64,000 bases of DNA from Lycorma delicatula (lineage: Eukaryota; Arthropoda; Insecta; Hemiptera; Fulgoridae). The translations under genes and the position numbers were made by a program. The stretch spans positions 17,346,001 to 17,410,000 of the forward strand of contig NC_134460.1 in NCBI RefSeq assembly GCF_047948215.1. Reading direction: 5' to 3'. Each line of letters starts with the position of its first letter. The stretch's first letter is position 1. The notes beneath the pieces were generated by a model that was not told the DNA's origin, searched no databases, and saw nothing but the letters and a program-made list of their open reading frames with translations. Below are positions 51,739 to 64,000 of this stretch, piece after piece.

Positions 51739-52784
51739 GAAGGAGGTTTACATAAACTGAAAATGATTTAAAGGTATAAAAATTGAATAATATTGTTACG
51801 TTCTTCAAACATCTTGTTTATTTATTTGATACTGATAAGTACATAATTAGAATACAAAGAAAGCGTTTGACAATATTAAAATTTATTTTTTTATTTTATT
51901 TTTTTGTAATTTTATAAAAAACCAATAAGATTTTTAATTTAATCTACGGATGATGTTACTTGATTAAAATCCATTTTTAACAAATAAAATAAACAAATAT
52001 TTATTTGATTTCACAAAATTGTTTAAAAATAATTTATAAAATCTACATAAAAACCGCTGTCCGTATAAAGAAATCCGTTAGAAAGAAAACACAACAAGAA
52101 AACGCTGAATTTTGATAAAAATAATATATATACAAAGGAGCGTAGAGATTGCTGTTGAGTTTGATATAGCCTTTCTGATGTAAGAAAATATGTGTGTATT
52201 TTTTTTAAAAATTAATCTGTAAACCAAAGTTAAAAACTAATTTTCTTGAAATTTCGAGAAAATGTATATTAAATAATACATTTGTACATCATTATGCTTT
52301 AATAATTTATACAAAGAAATAGTAACGACAAAAATATATTCAAATTGTCAATCCAGAAAATTTGTATTTTTTGTTTGAAACAATCAGCCGCTTAAGTTAC
52401 AAGAAAATAAAATTCTAATACGCCAAAGGAAATAAATAAAAAAATAAATAAATAACCGTTGAAATCAGTTGTATTATCTAAAATGCTAGATATGACAAAC
52501 ATATAAACACACAAACACATAAATATTTATTCAGAACTTCCTGTTTTTATTTTTTTTTATGGAAATTGGTTAAAATACCATTATACAAAGATAAATATCA
52601 TTAACCATTAATGAAAAATATCGGTTTAAGAGAAAAGCATATTGGTTTGAGAGAATGTAGAGAATTGTAACAAAGTAGTAAAATAACTAAAGCTATAAAG
52701 GTAATCAAAAAATTTATTAGTTTATTATATTATCTTTAAATCTATTTGTTTACTTTGCATTATGGAATTATAATATTAAAAATA
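51739..52784. other. AT-rich stretch without recognised genes
   Basis: Nothing was recognised. Confidence 0.5.
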
Positions 52785-53714
52785 GAGAGTCGTCGAAAAA
52801 GGTTGCAGCAATTTTCAAAAAATTGTATCTCAAATTACTAGAGACAGTCAAATGAGTATTTTTTTTTTTTTAATTTCACCAGCTCAAAACGTTTTTTTAC
52901 ATACTTTAGAATGTTTCAATATGTGCTCTGTTGATAGCTCTGCAAACACCCAGCCCACAATCGACTTCTGCCCAGGTCCGCTGGATCACCGCACACGTAA
53001 CTGTGACAATAGCTACGATGATACTTTATCTTTAATATTTTGGCATAATTGTAGGATATGAAAATCTCAGCAACCCGATGAAATTATTGAGTATGCCAGA
53101 GATTCCCCAAAAATAAACGTATGGTCCGTTTCATATCCGATGATGTGACTGGCCCGTTCTTTTTTAATGAGCCTACTATCACAGGGAATGTTTATTTAGA
53201 AGTGGTAAAACTGTACGATTTCCCGCAAGTAGACCAAATTGAACAAAAAAGTAACGTCACTGTAATGTTTCAACAAGATGGTGGGCCCCACACTTTAACC
53301 TAGACGTTCGATGTGCTCTCAATAAAAGATTCCCAATCGTTGGATCGGTAAGGCCGGTTCTGTGCTTTGGCCTCAGAAAAGCCCAGATTTGACACGCCTA
53401 GACTTTTTTCTACGGAGATATGTTAAGAACATTGCCTACAATGAAAAAAATCAGGGATGTACAACATTTAAGACATTGGATCACCGCTGCTATTGCTAGA
53501 GTTACGCCTGCGATGATCCAGCAGACCTGGGAAGAAGTCGATTATTGGCTGGATGTTTGCAGAGCGACCAACGGAGCTCATATTAAAACAATGTAGGGTA
53601 TGTAAAAAACCTTTTTGAGTTGGTGAATTTTTAAAAAAAATAATCGTTTGATTATCTCTATTAGTTTCTAAGATACGATTATTTTAAATTGCTGTAAACT
53701 TTTTCGATGACCTG
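52785..53714 (+). mobile_element. End-to-end mariner-type element with ~105-bp TIRs
   Basis: 52788-52893 and the reverse complement of 53609-53712 align throughout: 'GTC(G/A)TCGAAAAAG', 'ACAGCAATTT' or 'GCAGCAATTT', 'GTATCT(C/T)A', 'ACTA(G/A)(T)AGA', 'AATTCACCA(G/A)CTCAAAA' or close variants. TA lies directly outside each end (52783-52784 and 53715-53716), as expected for this superfamily. The 930-bp unit is shorter than typical intact mariners (about 1.3 kb), so the 5' part of the gene is shortened, yet both ends are present. Confidence 0.85.
52950..53596 (+). pseudogene. mariner transposase (DD41D-like) remnant (4)
   Basis: Inside the TIR element, one frame reads 'HNCRIWGYEN' (about 53040-53070). 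Then 'INVWSVSYPMM'-type sequence and, in frame 53121-53303, 'DDVTGPFFFNEPTITGNVYL' and 'VTVMFQQDGG' with the second catalytic Asp. In further frames come 'GSVLWPQKSPDLTRLDFFL' (third Asp in 'LDFFL') and 'QQTWEEVDYWLDVCRATNG' before the stop at 53594-53596. The two Asp codons are 121 nt apart, which fits 41 intervening codons minus a 2-nt deletion, i.e. the DD41D (rosa-like) layout. The HTH and first Asp are not recognisable. Stops and frameshifts make it inactive. Confidence 0.8.
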
Positions 53715-53870
53715 TATACGAGTATTAACCAAGGACTATACAATTTCACACTTGATGATTTTCAAACAACGTTCCTATCAGATTGTTTTTCTTTTTTTTT
53801 TTTGGAGATGCATGCATCGATTACTTTTGTCATTTTACCCTACGAGAATGGAAATTTATAACAGATGAAA

Positions 53871-53940
53871 AATGCCTGTCTAACCGGGATTCGAAACCAA
53901 GATCTCCGAGTGAAAGGCTGAAACGCTACTACTGTTCTTT
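53871..53940 (-). mobile_element. tRNA-derived SINE, family B
   Basis: The minus strand reads 'AGTAGTAGCGTTTCAGCCTT', 'TCACTCGGAGATCTTGGTTT', then 'CGAATCCCGGTTAGACAGGC', the family B core with an altered box B. Confidence 0.7.
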
Positions 53941-55899
53941 AAAATATTTCTAAATCATAATGCACTAATATACTCTAGCAATTAAAAAGAATAGTTTCAT
54001 ACATATTTCATCAAAATCCTGCAACCATTCTGCAGTTTTAAGGCATAAATAATTACATCATTATTTTAAAATATTACCTCTCTTTTAGAGTACTCGAACG
54101 AAAAACCTCTGATACAATTTAATGATCTAAAGCCTATTCTTCCGAATAATCAAAACAGTAAAAACTTCTAATTTTTATAATTTGTTTAAAAAATAAACTA
54201 AGTTCTGTTTTCTTGTTATAATTCAAATAGTTTTGTGATAGCTATACATTATTTGTTCATAACACTGAACTAAGTTTAAGCTAAAGTTCCACAATATAAT
54301 TCAAAGTAAAATTTTAAATGCAAATATATATTTCAAGTGTCTACTTAAGTATCTGAAGTACAATTTTAGGAGGTAAAATATGGAGAGGCCGTTCAAAAAA
54401 TCGACTAAAAAATTGTCAGATCAATAAAAAAAGTGGATGTCAATGATTTAATAAAGGGTGAAAACTTTACGCTACAAAGTTATTAAAAAAAGGAGAAGAA
54501 ACAAATTTCTGACAAGACCGACTCAGCAACGACGTTATATACCCAGATCTATGTATTATAAACACAGGTATCGTATACCATCTGTTACCAATCATCTGTT
54601 AACATTAAAATGTCTACACAAAAAACAGAACGATAATTTTTAACATAAAACAAGAAGAAATAAAATAAACAGTATTTTTTGACAAAAAAGGGTTGAAACA
54701 TGAAATGTATAATAAAAAGATTAAGTCTATAAATGTTTAAGTATTTTCTTACATACGAAAGAACGAACTTCTAAAAAACATTATAAATACTGTAAAATTT
54801 TATATATTGATTACATTTGACACAAAAAATAATTCTATTTGGTAACAGAAAAGATAATGAAAGATGTAAGTTTAATTAAAAAATTATTACCACGCAAAAT
54901 AAAATCAAAGAAGCATATAAAGAACGGAAAATTAAATCAAGAGACCGGTGATTTTAAAGGTTTATAATATAATACCCTTTATCTACTGTTACCACAAGAA
55001 TTACGTATTCTTCAAGAGTGAACAAGTAAAGTTCATTACGAATTAAAATTTTGAAGATCTATTTAAATATCTTTTAGTAGACAAAAAAAATAATAAATCT
55101 ACAAAAAATAAAATTAATTGTTTATTCATGATAAAGAACAAGTTTTTTTTCTTTACAAAAGCAATTTAAAGTTAAAAATAAGGACAAAATAAAACCGTTA
55201 TATCAAGCGAAAAAAATCTAAACTGTCACAACGGAATAACTAATTTTGTAATTTTATTTTATTTAGTTCAGTAAACAAACAATATATACAGTTCATTTCA
55301 GACAACGGCAATTATTTTTCTCAGAATAAAAAAAAAATTTAAGAGGCCTTAATAAAAGTGTGTCGTGGAAAAAATCGCATAATTTAGAAATTAATCATTT
55401 TTACAGAATTTTCATTATGTTTCTAAAAATCAATGATTGAAATTAAAAATGTCATCGTTAAGACGTCATTAGAAGAGAAAGAAAATTTATAAACCGTAAC
55501 ATTTAAAATATAAAATACGTTAAAACCTTAACAACAACATTTACCATTACATGATAAAAATAAGGAATGAATTTTCAACAATATTTTTTTAATTTAGTTC
55601 ACATTAAAGTTTGTCATTTTCATATTCTAACACTAACACAAAATTATATACGAAATTAATAAATATTGTTAAAAATAAAAAAAATCTAAAAAAATAAAAA
55701 TAAAATTGAATTATTTGGTAAAAATTAGTAAAGGATTTTCTATACATTTAAATTTTTTTTCATTTTATCAACTCTGTTGGGTGCTTTTACATAACTGATC
55801 ATCTGATATTTTTTTATGAAAGATTCATTAAAATCATACGTAATACTTTTAAAACTGTATAGATAGATATTTACTAATACACCCAATGAAATAAAAAAA
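53941..55899. other. AT-rich stretch without recognised genes
   Basis: A Lys/Arg-rich frame at 54458-54643 has no recognised similarity. Nothing else was identified. Confidence 0.5.
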
Positions 55900-56702
55900 A
55901 AAAATAACTGGTAAAGTACTGAATGACTTTCCCAGTTACGCCAGTCAATAACTTTATGAAAGTAATGAAAAAAACTTTTCTCATTTTGGGTGCGGAATAT
56001 AATATAGGTGTCAAACCTGTATTAAATTTAATTGCTCTTTACGTGATGAAGAAAATAATTTTAAACAAATTAATATTAAAAATTAAAATAGGTACAGAAG
56101 TAACCCCCCCCCCAAAAAAAAAATATTTATATATATATTTTTTAGAGTTGGGATAAATGTAAAGAACAATTTGTCTAAAAAAAAAACATATATATATATA
56201 TGTTAAGATTAACAAATTTGCTTAACTAAATATTTCTCTAAATCCAATATCCCCTTCACTAAAAGTTAGAAAAAGAAAATCTATTTTCAAAAAACCTTCT
56301 GGTCCAGGTTCTACTTTTTTTTTTTAAATTGTAGACATTTCTTGATAGCGCTATATATGAAGTATAAATTTTCAAAAATTTATGAAAAATATTTAAATGA
56401 AGGGTGATAGACGAAAAGAACAAAAAAAATATTCAAATTTTAAGAGATGGGATTGACTTTTTGAAAAACCTTTTTTAGGGATTATTTATATTTGTATTGC
56501 AAGTAACAAATTTGCTTTAAAGTTTATCTAAAATAACGAAATTGGGGTTTTTCTCGATATCTTCCATCCTCTTGACGAATTTTGAAAAAAAAAAGTAATA
56601 TGATCAGTGCCCTATCATAATATAGAAATATTTGAACCATATTTGAAGAAAATCTATTCGGTCAATCTAGAGGTATAAGACCAAAATCAGTGCGACACAA
56701 AC

Positions 56703-56780
<78 letters not shown>

Positions 56781-56840
56781 GATTATTTGCCAATATTAAC
56801 TAACTGGACCCTAAAACGTAAAGATGTATTACGTTTAAGT
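55900..56840 (+). repeat. Interspersed repeat, copy 2
   Basis: Same family and orientation as 24490-25620 (shared blocks listed there). This copy lacks the nested SINE and the 12-bp-stem hairpin and instead carries a CA/TA microsatellite near its right side. Confidence 0.65.
56697..56780. repeat. CA microsatellite followed by TA run
   Basis: About 30 CA units (one interruption, ACACGCAC near 56706) run to 56763 and are followed by TA units to about 56780. Confidence 0.95.
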
Positions 56841-57324
56841 CCGCGTATTTTTTCCTTTAAAATATTTCTAAATTATAATTTACTCTTACAACTAAAAATA
56901 ATAGTTTGATACATTTTTTTTTTTTTAATCTTGTAACCATTCTGTAGTTATCAGACATAAACAAACTTATAAATTAAAATAAAAGTTCAGTCTCATTTAA
57001 CTTAATTAAATTATTCAATTCTTCTGGCGTACCCAGAAAGTTTTCAAATTCAATAATTTTAAGTCGTATCTTTTTGATAAAATAATTAAAAAATGTGCAT
57101 TTAGTAATTTTTTCAGTTATTCAGTTCTTCAGTCATTTCTTCATCGACATATTAAAACAAAAGTATCGTAATACATTTTAATGTAATGATTTAATTTTTT
57201 CATCTTTTAACTTAAATCGAAGTCAAGACGCTCAACAAAATAAAACAAAAATTTTTCAATATTAGTATATTATCTTCACAATTTTGAAATATATTTTTCG
57301 AAATTTTGAAAAATGTTGTGTGTT
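56841..57324. other. AT-rich spacer
   Basis: Nothing was recognised; the sequence resembles the flank at 53940-54070 ('AAAATATTTCTAAAT.ATAAT'), possibly another shared repeat block. Confidence 0.4.
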
Positions 57325-57619
57325 CTCTCATAAGGAAGCTTTTATTAATTATTAAAATATCCAGTGAAATTGATTTTAAATAAAGTGTAAAGAATTTCTT
57401 AGGCTTTTTCTTTTAATTTGGGAGCTACCCCACCAAGGGAGATATATTCGGTTATTTTAGTAATTATAAGGAAGCTCTCTCATAAGGAAGCTTTTATTAA
57501 TTATTAAAATATCCAGTGAAATTGATTTTAAATAAAGTGTAAAGAATTTCTTAGGCTTTTTCTTTTAATTTGGGAGCTACCCCACCAAGGGAGATATATT
57601 CGGTTATTTTAGTAATTAT
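57325..57619 (+). repeat. Recent tandem duplication, two 143-bp copies
   Basis: 57325-57467 and 57477-57619 are identical by eye at all 143 positions, separated by AAGGAAGCT, which also occurs inside the unit (ATAAGGAAGCTTTT). The repeat period is 152 bp. Perfect identity in a region of decayed repeats indicates a young duplication, or an assembly artefact. Confidence 0.92.
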
Positions 57620-57898
57620 TGTTTATCAAAATATGATTTGAGCATAAAAATTTGAAATTGAAATTTTTTTTTTTCATTTTTAAAGATCTCATACTCGAGA
57701 AAGCATTCGGGTAAAATTAATTTTTAAGAACATAATCTTCAAACGGTGATAAGAACTTTACAAAAAATAAAAAGATACAAACATAATTCTAAATAAAGTT
57801 GTAATTTTCTAGGAAGGGGTGAAAATTTTGGGCTATGTTATTTTTAACAAATACTAAAGCCATCAAAAAATTAAGATTTTTACATTTAACTGCAAAAC

Positions 57899-58200
57899 CT
57901 CAGGGTTATTCTACTGGTTAAACTTGTCAACGTAAATCAGCTGGACTCGAACCTTTAGAAGTCTCGACTTCTATCTTGTAAATGCAGTTGATTTTATATG
58001 GATTTCAAACTAGATTGTGGATATCGATGTTCTTTGGTGGTTGGGTTTCAATTAACCACACGACCCAGGAATGGTCGACATGAATGTTCCAGGCTATATA
58101 TTTACCGGTACATTTACACTTACAGCAGTACATCATGAGATACTCAGTCTGGCAAGCTGGTAGCAGTAATAAGCATTTTCCTATACAAACACACACACCC
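57899..58200 (+). mobile_element. tRNA-derived SINE, family A (diverged)
   Basis: 'GGGTTATTCTACTGGTTAAA' (box A-like) is followed by 'AATCAGCTGGACTCGAACCT' (B box scrambled), then 'GTTCTTTGGTGGTTGGGTTT', 'CAATTAACCACACGACCCAG' and 'TTTACACTTACAGCAG', the family A order. It is more diverged than the minus-strand copies. Confidence 0.7.
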
Positions 58201-61019
58201 AGACCCGGCAGTAGCTAGAAAACTGGTTAGAGAAAGCAAACAACATTTTAAACGTAATACAAGGTAACTTACGAAGTGGATTTATAATTAAAATAAATAA
58301 AAAGGATTCTTTTTTCAACTTAAAAAAATACTTTTTGTTAACGCAGACTATTAGTGGGATGGACAAAATCTTTTTACAGTAGTTTGAAGGCCTATTGACT
58401 TAGAAAATATACATGCAAAATACTTTTAGTAACTCTTTTTCTGGTGCAAGATATAGCAAAAATAAATAAAAATACATAAAGGGTAGGCATAAGTAAGGTA
58501 AAAATGTCTTGGTAGACAGATACTGACTAGTTTAAAGAAAATCGATCAACGGGGTCCAGAGTAAGACTAAATACAGGCCAACATACATACACACAAATTT
58601 CCGACTGAAAAAAAATAGATTTATTGGATTTGAAAAGATTGGAATAAAATTTTTTCGCAGATTATTTAAAGTTTATTTAAATACAGTTTTTAATTAAAAA
58701 AATTTCTTAAGGAACAAAACTTAAAAAAGACCATTTTTTTTTAGATTTATTTGACCGATCTGTATAGATTTCCCCGTTACTGTTACAATACATCGTTGTA
58801 GTCAGGAAAACAATAATAAAAAAAAAGTTCTGAATATTCTCATGTAAAAATCTTTTAAATCTTCTTTTTTTTAATAAAACCCTTTGTATATTAAAACCTG
58901 AACACTGAATATACAAAACAAATACGTAAATAATTTAACGAGTAAAACGTAAACAAATGTTACAAGCTGCCTGAATTTTGTTTCCCTAGACTAAAAAATA
59001 GATGGTTTTATATCATAAATTTTATAAATTAAATTAAAAGGTAAATATTTTTAAGGACACGGTTTTCCAGCACAAGATTATGATTACAGGTTTTTCCGAT
59101 CATTTCTGTTAAATAATACAGCTTTTATGTTTCATTCTATATAGTATGATTTTATTATAGTTGTCAAATGCTGCCCGATTTCATTTGAAATTGATTTACG
59201 GTTACAAAGCTATTATTTCAGTACATGTACAAACTTAATCTAGTTTACAACGTACCATTATAGAGAACGGCATTTATTAGCTATGCACTATTATTGATTA
59301 ATTAAGCTGCATAAATTACACAGCTTTATAATGAAAATTACATATAACCAGAATAAAGAGAATAATAATATTTATTTATTTGAAAACTTGATTTTTAAAA
59401 TTGCAACTTCATAAATTTATTTAAATAATTTTTGAATATTATCAATTTACTACACGATTCAGAACAATTAAAATACAATTTATTTTCAATGAAAAAAAGT
59501 GGCAAGATAAAAATTATATACATGTAATGTGGTTAAAATACCATTAAAAAATTAAAAAAAGAAAAAAAAACAGGTAGCTATTACACCGCATCCATCAAAA
59601 GCTTAATGGATTTTATCCTATAAAAGACAGGAGACATATAGATAACTTGTAGAAGCGTCACTAAACTAATGCATGTACAGTTTTAAAATGTATATTTATT
59701 ACTTATGTTTTTTACCACATCAATCAAAAAAAAATATAAGTTAATAATATTATAATATTAACTATTTAATACTCATTAAACAAAAATTTAATTTATGGAA
59801 AGGGAAATCTTTTTAAATAATCGTACCAAAAATTTAAATAATTTTCAAATTACAATCACTGTTATATAAGTACTATCCTCCTTTAATAATTAAAATTGTA
59901 TGTTTTTACTATTCATTTTTAAATATATAATAAATAAGTGCATCAATCAATATTTATTCCGTTAAAATAATACAGTTACTACTGGTAGAACATAAATATA
60001 ACAATTTAAAGTACACATATCAATTGCATTACAAATTGGATTACATAATTATAACACATTTCAATTAGGGATCGCTAGGAGAAGAAAACTCGAGTAGTAG
60101 TGCTGGTGCTACCGAATGAATAATACAATTAAAATTATTTTACAATTACCACTCACAGTAAAAAAATAATTAATTAAACTTAATACCTAAATAATTTAAG
60201 TTTCGATTTCACACAACGATAAAATCAGCCAAAATAACTGCAAAATAAAATCAGATTGGATAATAGCAAAATTATCAAGACTAATTTATAAAATTTATCC
60301 GATATACATTCCACTATTTTTCTAAGCGTGGAATTACTTAAACTCGAAAATATAAATTCGATAAGAATCAGATTTACCAATTCATGATATGTATAATAAT
60401 GTCTTCTACATATAATTATGAAACCCCTCGGAATATTGAGACACACTTCACATTGTAAATGATATGATAGATTTTTTGTAAAAATTCTTTTCCGATTACA
60501 TTAATATACTTATTAAATTCTTAATGTACGTCGGATATGCATTTCTTTAAAAATTTTTTTGCTACAATATTGACAAAACTCAGCCAAGGCTGCTCTTAGA
60601 ATATATTTTTGCACAGTAAAACATTTATTTAAAAGAGTATCAACGGCCCAGCCGGAAACAATATGAATAATTTAGCAAAGAAAGAGCATACGCATAGTAT
60701 AACGATTTAATTACGTATATAATAAGCATAAATACATACAATGATGAGTCCAAGAAACATTGATAAAGTTTACAACACACAAAAGCAAAGAAAACACCGA
60801 AAAATAGTCTTCAGAATCAGACAAAGAAAAAATAATCAAAGAAACAATGAAACAAATCGAAAAACCACAAAAGTACGAAGCGACATAAAATAAAGAATTT
60901 TGTCTATGCACAACACCCTAGGGTAGACCGATTCACCTTATATCTCGGAGAACTTACAGATCTAATATCAGTCGTTATATTCAGTCGTTTTAAACGCCTA
61001 CTCTCCTTGCTGTTACACA
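58201..61019. other. AT-rich stretch without recognised genes
   Basis: 58480-58610 contains a less AT-rich block ('ATCAACGGGGTCCAGAGTAA') that may be the edge of an unknown repeat. No coding domain was found. Confidence 0.45.
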
Positions 61020-62095
61020 GGATGTTAACCGCGAGCCAGTTCACCTTTGTTCAGTCTCATTTTGTACCTTGTACTGGATCGCCGTATCTCTTCTCGAACA
61101 GTTGGCAATCCAGCAGATAATCGTGTATTTCGGTGTTTTTCGCAAACTACAGCGCTTTTGTTATTTCTCTCAATAGTTTGTTCTCGAATCACTGTAAGTC
61201 TTCGATGTTACCCTCACATATCGTTCCCTATAATTGGATTCCGTAGATGCAAATCGGTTTCAGGACCGCTGAGCACAGCAATCGCTTGTTAAGTAATGAT
61301 AGTTGCGTAGCAACCAGTACATCTCCCTGAATTTAATATTAAGCTGTGTCCTTTTGTCCTTAACATGAAGCGGGGTGGTAACTGAACTGCCGAGGGCATG
61401 GGTATCCATTCAGCCGTGGGGTGTAGCGCCATCCCGACGATGGTTGTTTTAGGTGACGAATTAAATGTCGCGTGGGACTGTGCGATGGAGCTGCGTAAGA
61501 GTCGGCAGTCTGTCCACCTCTCCCTGGTAGACTAGATCGGAGTCAGAAAGAGCTGAGAACATTAAGGAAAATAGGAATAAATTCCGTTGTTGCGATAAAT
61601 ATTGCAATATATTTACCAAATAAACTCGTAAGATAAGAGACATTTAAAATCACAAGTAGCTTATTTAAATGTCGAACTAGGCGAGGGGTTTGTGCTTCCA
61701 CGAACTCGATTAGCTAGTTTAGAGGGCAACGATGTAGGACAGTCAAGATGTCCGGAAAAGGCCTGCAGCGAAGGCAAAAGCCGAGTTAAAAATCACTGAT
61801 GTAATTGGACAGGCCTCGGCATTCTAATCGAGGCCTGGCTTATTACTGTGAGGTGTAATCAGTTAGAGGGTCTGAAGACGATTCCCATTAAAGCCCATCT
61901 GGGCTATGATCAGGGGGGGGGATGTAACCACCGAAATCTTCACAAGGTGTGTGTCTTCCCCTACGGGGGTTGGTTGGGATGTCCTTACATGGAATCCTCC
62001 ACGATAGACGCCGATCCAGATACAATTCCAGGTATTGCACGCTGTAAGAGCGCTGGATGAAAACGCCATTTTTGAATTCGTAGGCAGTCACTTTT
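61020..62095 (-). pseudogene. Jockey-type LINE reverse transcriptase, split by an insertion
   Basis: On the minus strand, 62090-61980 encodes 'NGVFIQRSYS' and SVQYLELYLDRRLSW, the post-catalytic RT block of Jockey-clade LINEs ('NG..I....SVKYLG..LDRRLTW'). It breaks off at the following 'HV', and the frame resumes at 61366 with 'HVKDKRTQLNIKFREMYWLL', then 'AVLKPICIYGIQL' (about 61260-61222), 'NKLLREITKA' and PTVREEIRRSSTRYKMRLN to about 61030. This is the Jockey order ('KRTQL.LK...MYWLLGR.S.L...NK.LLY.A.LKPIWTYGIQLWG...PTV..EI...S..Y..RL'). Stops, for example directly after 'YGIQL', show decay. The catalytic YADD lies upstream and is not preserved. Confidence 0.88.
61355..61991. mobile_element. 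612-bp insertion in the Jockey LINE with target-site duplication
   Basis: TGTCCTTAACATG (61355-61367) and TGTCCTTACATG (61980-61991) are copies of the same Jockey codons (for His-Val-Lys/Arg-Asp/Thr on the minus strand). They flank 61368-61979, which does not belong to Jockey. The insert has GC-rich ends and an AT-rich middle, with no matching inverted ends and no A tail. A 12-13 bp duplication is typical of LINE-mediated insertion. I do not recognise its family. Confidence 0.7.
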
Positions 62096-64000
62096 CATTA
62101 CAAACATACACAGTCTTATTAATTTTTTCGAAACCGATAAATCAAGTATCTTAATCTATAACTTAAAAATTTTACACGAGATTGACATTTGACATTCTGA
62201 TGTAGCATGACACCCAGATATTTTACTATAGTAACTTTTTTTATTAATTTACAACCGCAATTACTTAGTATCATGAAGCGCCTCACAAGATGTATAAATT
62301 CTAACTGATTGGTTATCCGTAGGCTAGCTAACAGTATTTGGAGAAAAAAAATTAAAAAAAAAAAAACATTTATTCAAACCGACTTGGAATTTTTAAAAGC
62401 ATATCCTCTGCCGTGTGGAAAACATCGTTCCAAAACTTTCCTGACAAAATACCCGTGTCATCGCCAAAAAATATAAACAAATATATTATCGGTCTTAATT
62501 TTAAATAGATGGTTTACGTAAAATTACATAAGTTTACGTAAATGATTAAGTTCACATTAAAAAAGAAATTACTTCATTTTGGAGTATTACATATTAAAAA
62601 TAAAATATATCAGCAAATGAAAAAAAAATGATATTAAACTTTCTTGACATTTATTTAGAAGTTAAAATTGAAGTACTATATATATATATATATAATGTTG
62701 CATTTGTCACACAGGATAGATCTAGAGTAAATAATTTTAACAAAAAGCGTTTTATTTTAAAAATGACGAATAGTTTTTACATGAACAATAAATTTATTAT
62801 CGAATATCCAAATTGGTTTTAATAAAGATTTATATTGACGTTTTAAGAAAACTGCCAATTTTGAAATTTGAGTAAAGTCATGTATGTCTAGTATCTAAAG
62901 TTTTACGTACGACAGTAACAAGATAATTCCAAATCATTACGTCAATTTGAGAAAGGGATGGGCATTATAGGATTAGGTAAGTAGAATATGAATTTAAGTT
63001 TAGTTTATTTAAATAATTATTTGTTCGTATTATTATCATATTCAACATTATTTCAAATTATATAATTTATACATCTATTATATATAAACATATCTAACCA
63101 TATATTTTATATATATAGAATAATAAATTATAACTTCTCATTGGTTGTATGTTAAAATAAGAGGAATACAAAATATTCGGATCCCAAATAAGTCACTATG
63201 CGAATAATGGAAATAAATATAAATACGCAGATAAAATATATAGATCACAAATGTTCCATATTATAATTCTTCAAATAAGAACAACAATTTTACAATATTA
63301 TGATATAATTACTTAAAATAAAACAAAATACAAAACAATGACATAAAGTTTCGCCTTCAATGCGAGACTTTATGAAGTACAAATGATAAAGGAGTTGCAC
63401 TAACGATATGGGCTTCAAAACAGCCTGCCTCCATCTTAAAAATATTAGTTATAACTGTTTACCCGCTCGAATACGAATAAAAATGTATTTTGTCTGGTTC
63501 TTATCGTTTGTCATTCGACACACACCCAAACACCACTAAGAAATGACCGTACTTCGTTTCAATTTTTTTTTTTTTTAAACTATTTTGTTTTTTTTTTGTC
63601 AAGTAGAGGCAGATGCAGCCAGTCACGTCGCACATAGAGTAAGAGTGGGTGTTGGTTGAGTCGACGCGCCATATACCGTCGTAGTATAGTCGAAAATAAG
63701 GAAAATTTGTAAGCATTCTTCCAACTTTTTTACTTTACTTCACCCCTTTAAGGTCGAATTTCGTAAAATTTTGAAATTGGTTTTTAGATATTTAAATGAA
63801 AAATTACACACAAAAAAAAAATCAAGGTGACATCATTTGTAACAGAGAAATTAAAAAAAATTGTAAATTTCATTGTTATTCCATTTTAAAACCCTTTAAA
63901 TCAGAATTAAAAAAAAATCCTTTATTAGAGTGTACGTATTCTGTAAGAACATGAATACAAATTTTCATTAATTTATCCTAAGTAGTTTTTGCTGGGCGTT
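62096..64000. other. AT-rich stretch without recognised genes
   Basis: 63380-63720 is less AT-rich and 63730-64000 looks like the start of an interspersed repeat ('TTAAGGTCGAATTTCG', 'GTGTACGTATTCTGTAAGAA'), but no second copy lies in the window. A TA run lies at about 62680-62694. No coding domain was recognised. Confidence 0.4.

Overview
The window looks like repeat-rich, intron-less-looking (intergenic or deep intronic) DNA from a eukaryotic nuclear genome, most likely an insect. A hemipteran is my best guess, but that rests on the style of the repeats and not on any gene. The DNA is strongly AT-rich, full of homopolymers and microsatellites, and has no operons, ribosome binding sites or dense long reading frames. 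I could not find one convincing host protein-coding exon, and no functional rRNA or tRNA gene. Almost everything recognisable is a mobile element or a broken piece of one.

Layout. 0-5 kb: a diverged interspersed repeat (1-1060) with an inverted relative at 48.7-49.3 kb, two tRNA-derived SINEs, a small inverted repeat and the C-terminal end of a non-LTR retrotransposon on the minus strand (about 4.2-4.5 kb). 6-13 kb: SINEs, a repeat with a tandem pair of about 116-bp units (7.4-8.2 kb) and a short hAT-like non-autonomous element (10.5-10.8 kb). 13-17 kb is the densest cluster: a SINE split by a 140-bp palindrome, a mariner-type transposase remnant, a GC-rich segment of about 1 kb bounded by outward-facing inverted arms, a LINE zinc-knuckle remnant and a second mariner-type remnant. 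20.9-22.1 kb: a third mariner-type remnant. 24.5-25.6 and 55.9-56.8 kb: two copies of one interspersed repeat, the first with a nested SINE. 28.2-29.9 kb: an element with very long (about 0.67 kb) terminal inverted repeats. 34.5-35.7 kb: a LINE 3' half on the minus strand. 39.1-40.1 kb: a CR1-like LINE reverse transcriptase on the plus strand. 52.8-53.7 kb: an end-to-end 930-bp mariner-type element with TIRs of about 105 bp. 61.0-62.1 kb: a Jockey-type LINE on the minus strand, split by a 612-bp insertion with a target-site duplication.

How they relate: the non-LTR pieces come from at least three lineages and the DDE transposases from several mariner-like lineages. All carry stops and frameshifts, so none is expected to be active. 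The SINEs have RNA polymerase III box A/box B signals and would have depended on LINE enzymes. The most unusual signal is a short hairpin with a nearly invariant loop and different but still paired stems. It occurs in the 3' region of the 34.5-kb LINE, at both ends of the 14.6-15.6 kb segment and, degenerately, in the 13.1-kb palindrome. Its pattern resembles an RNA structure kept under selection at retrotransposon 3' ends.
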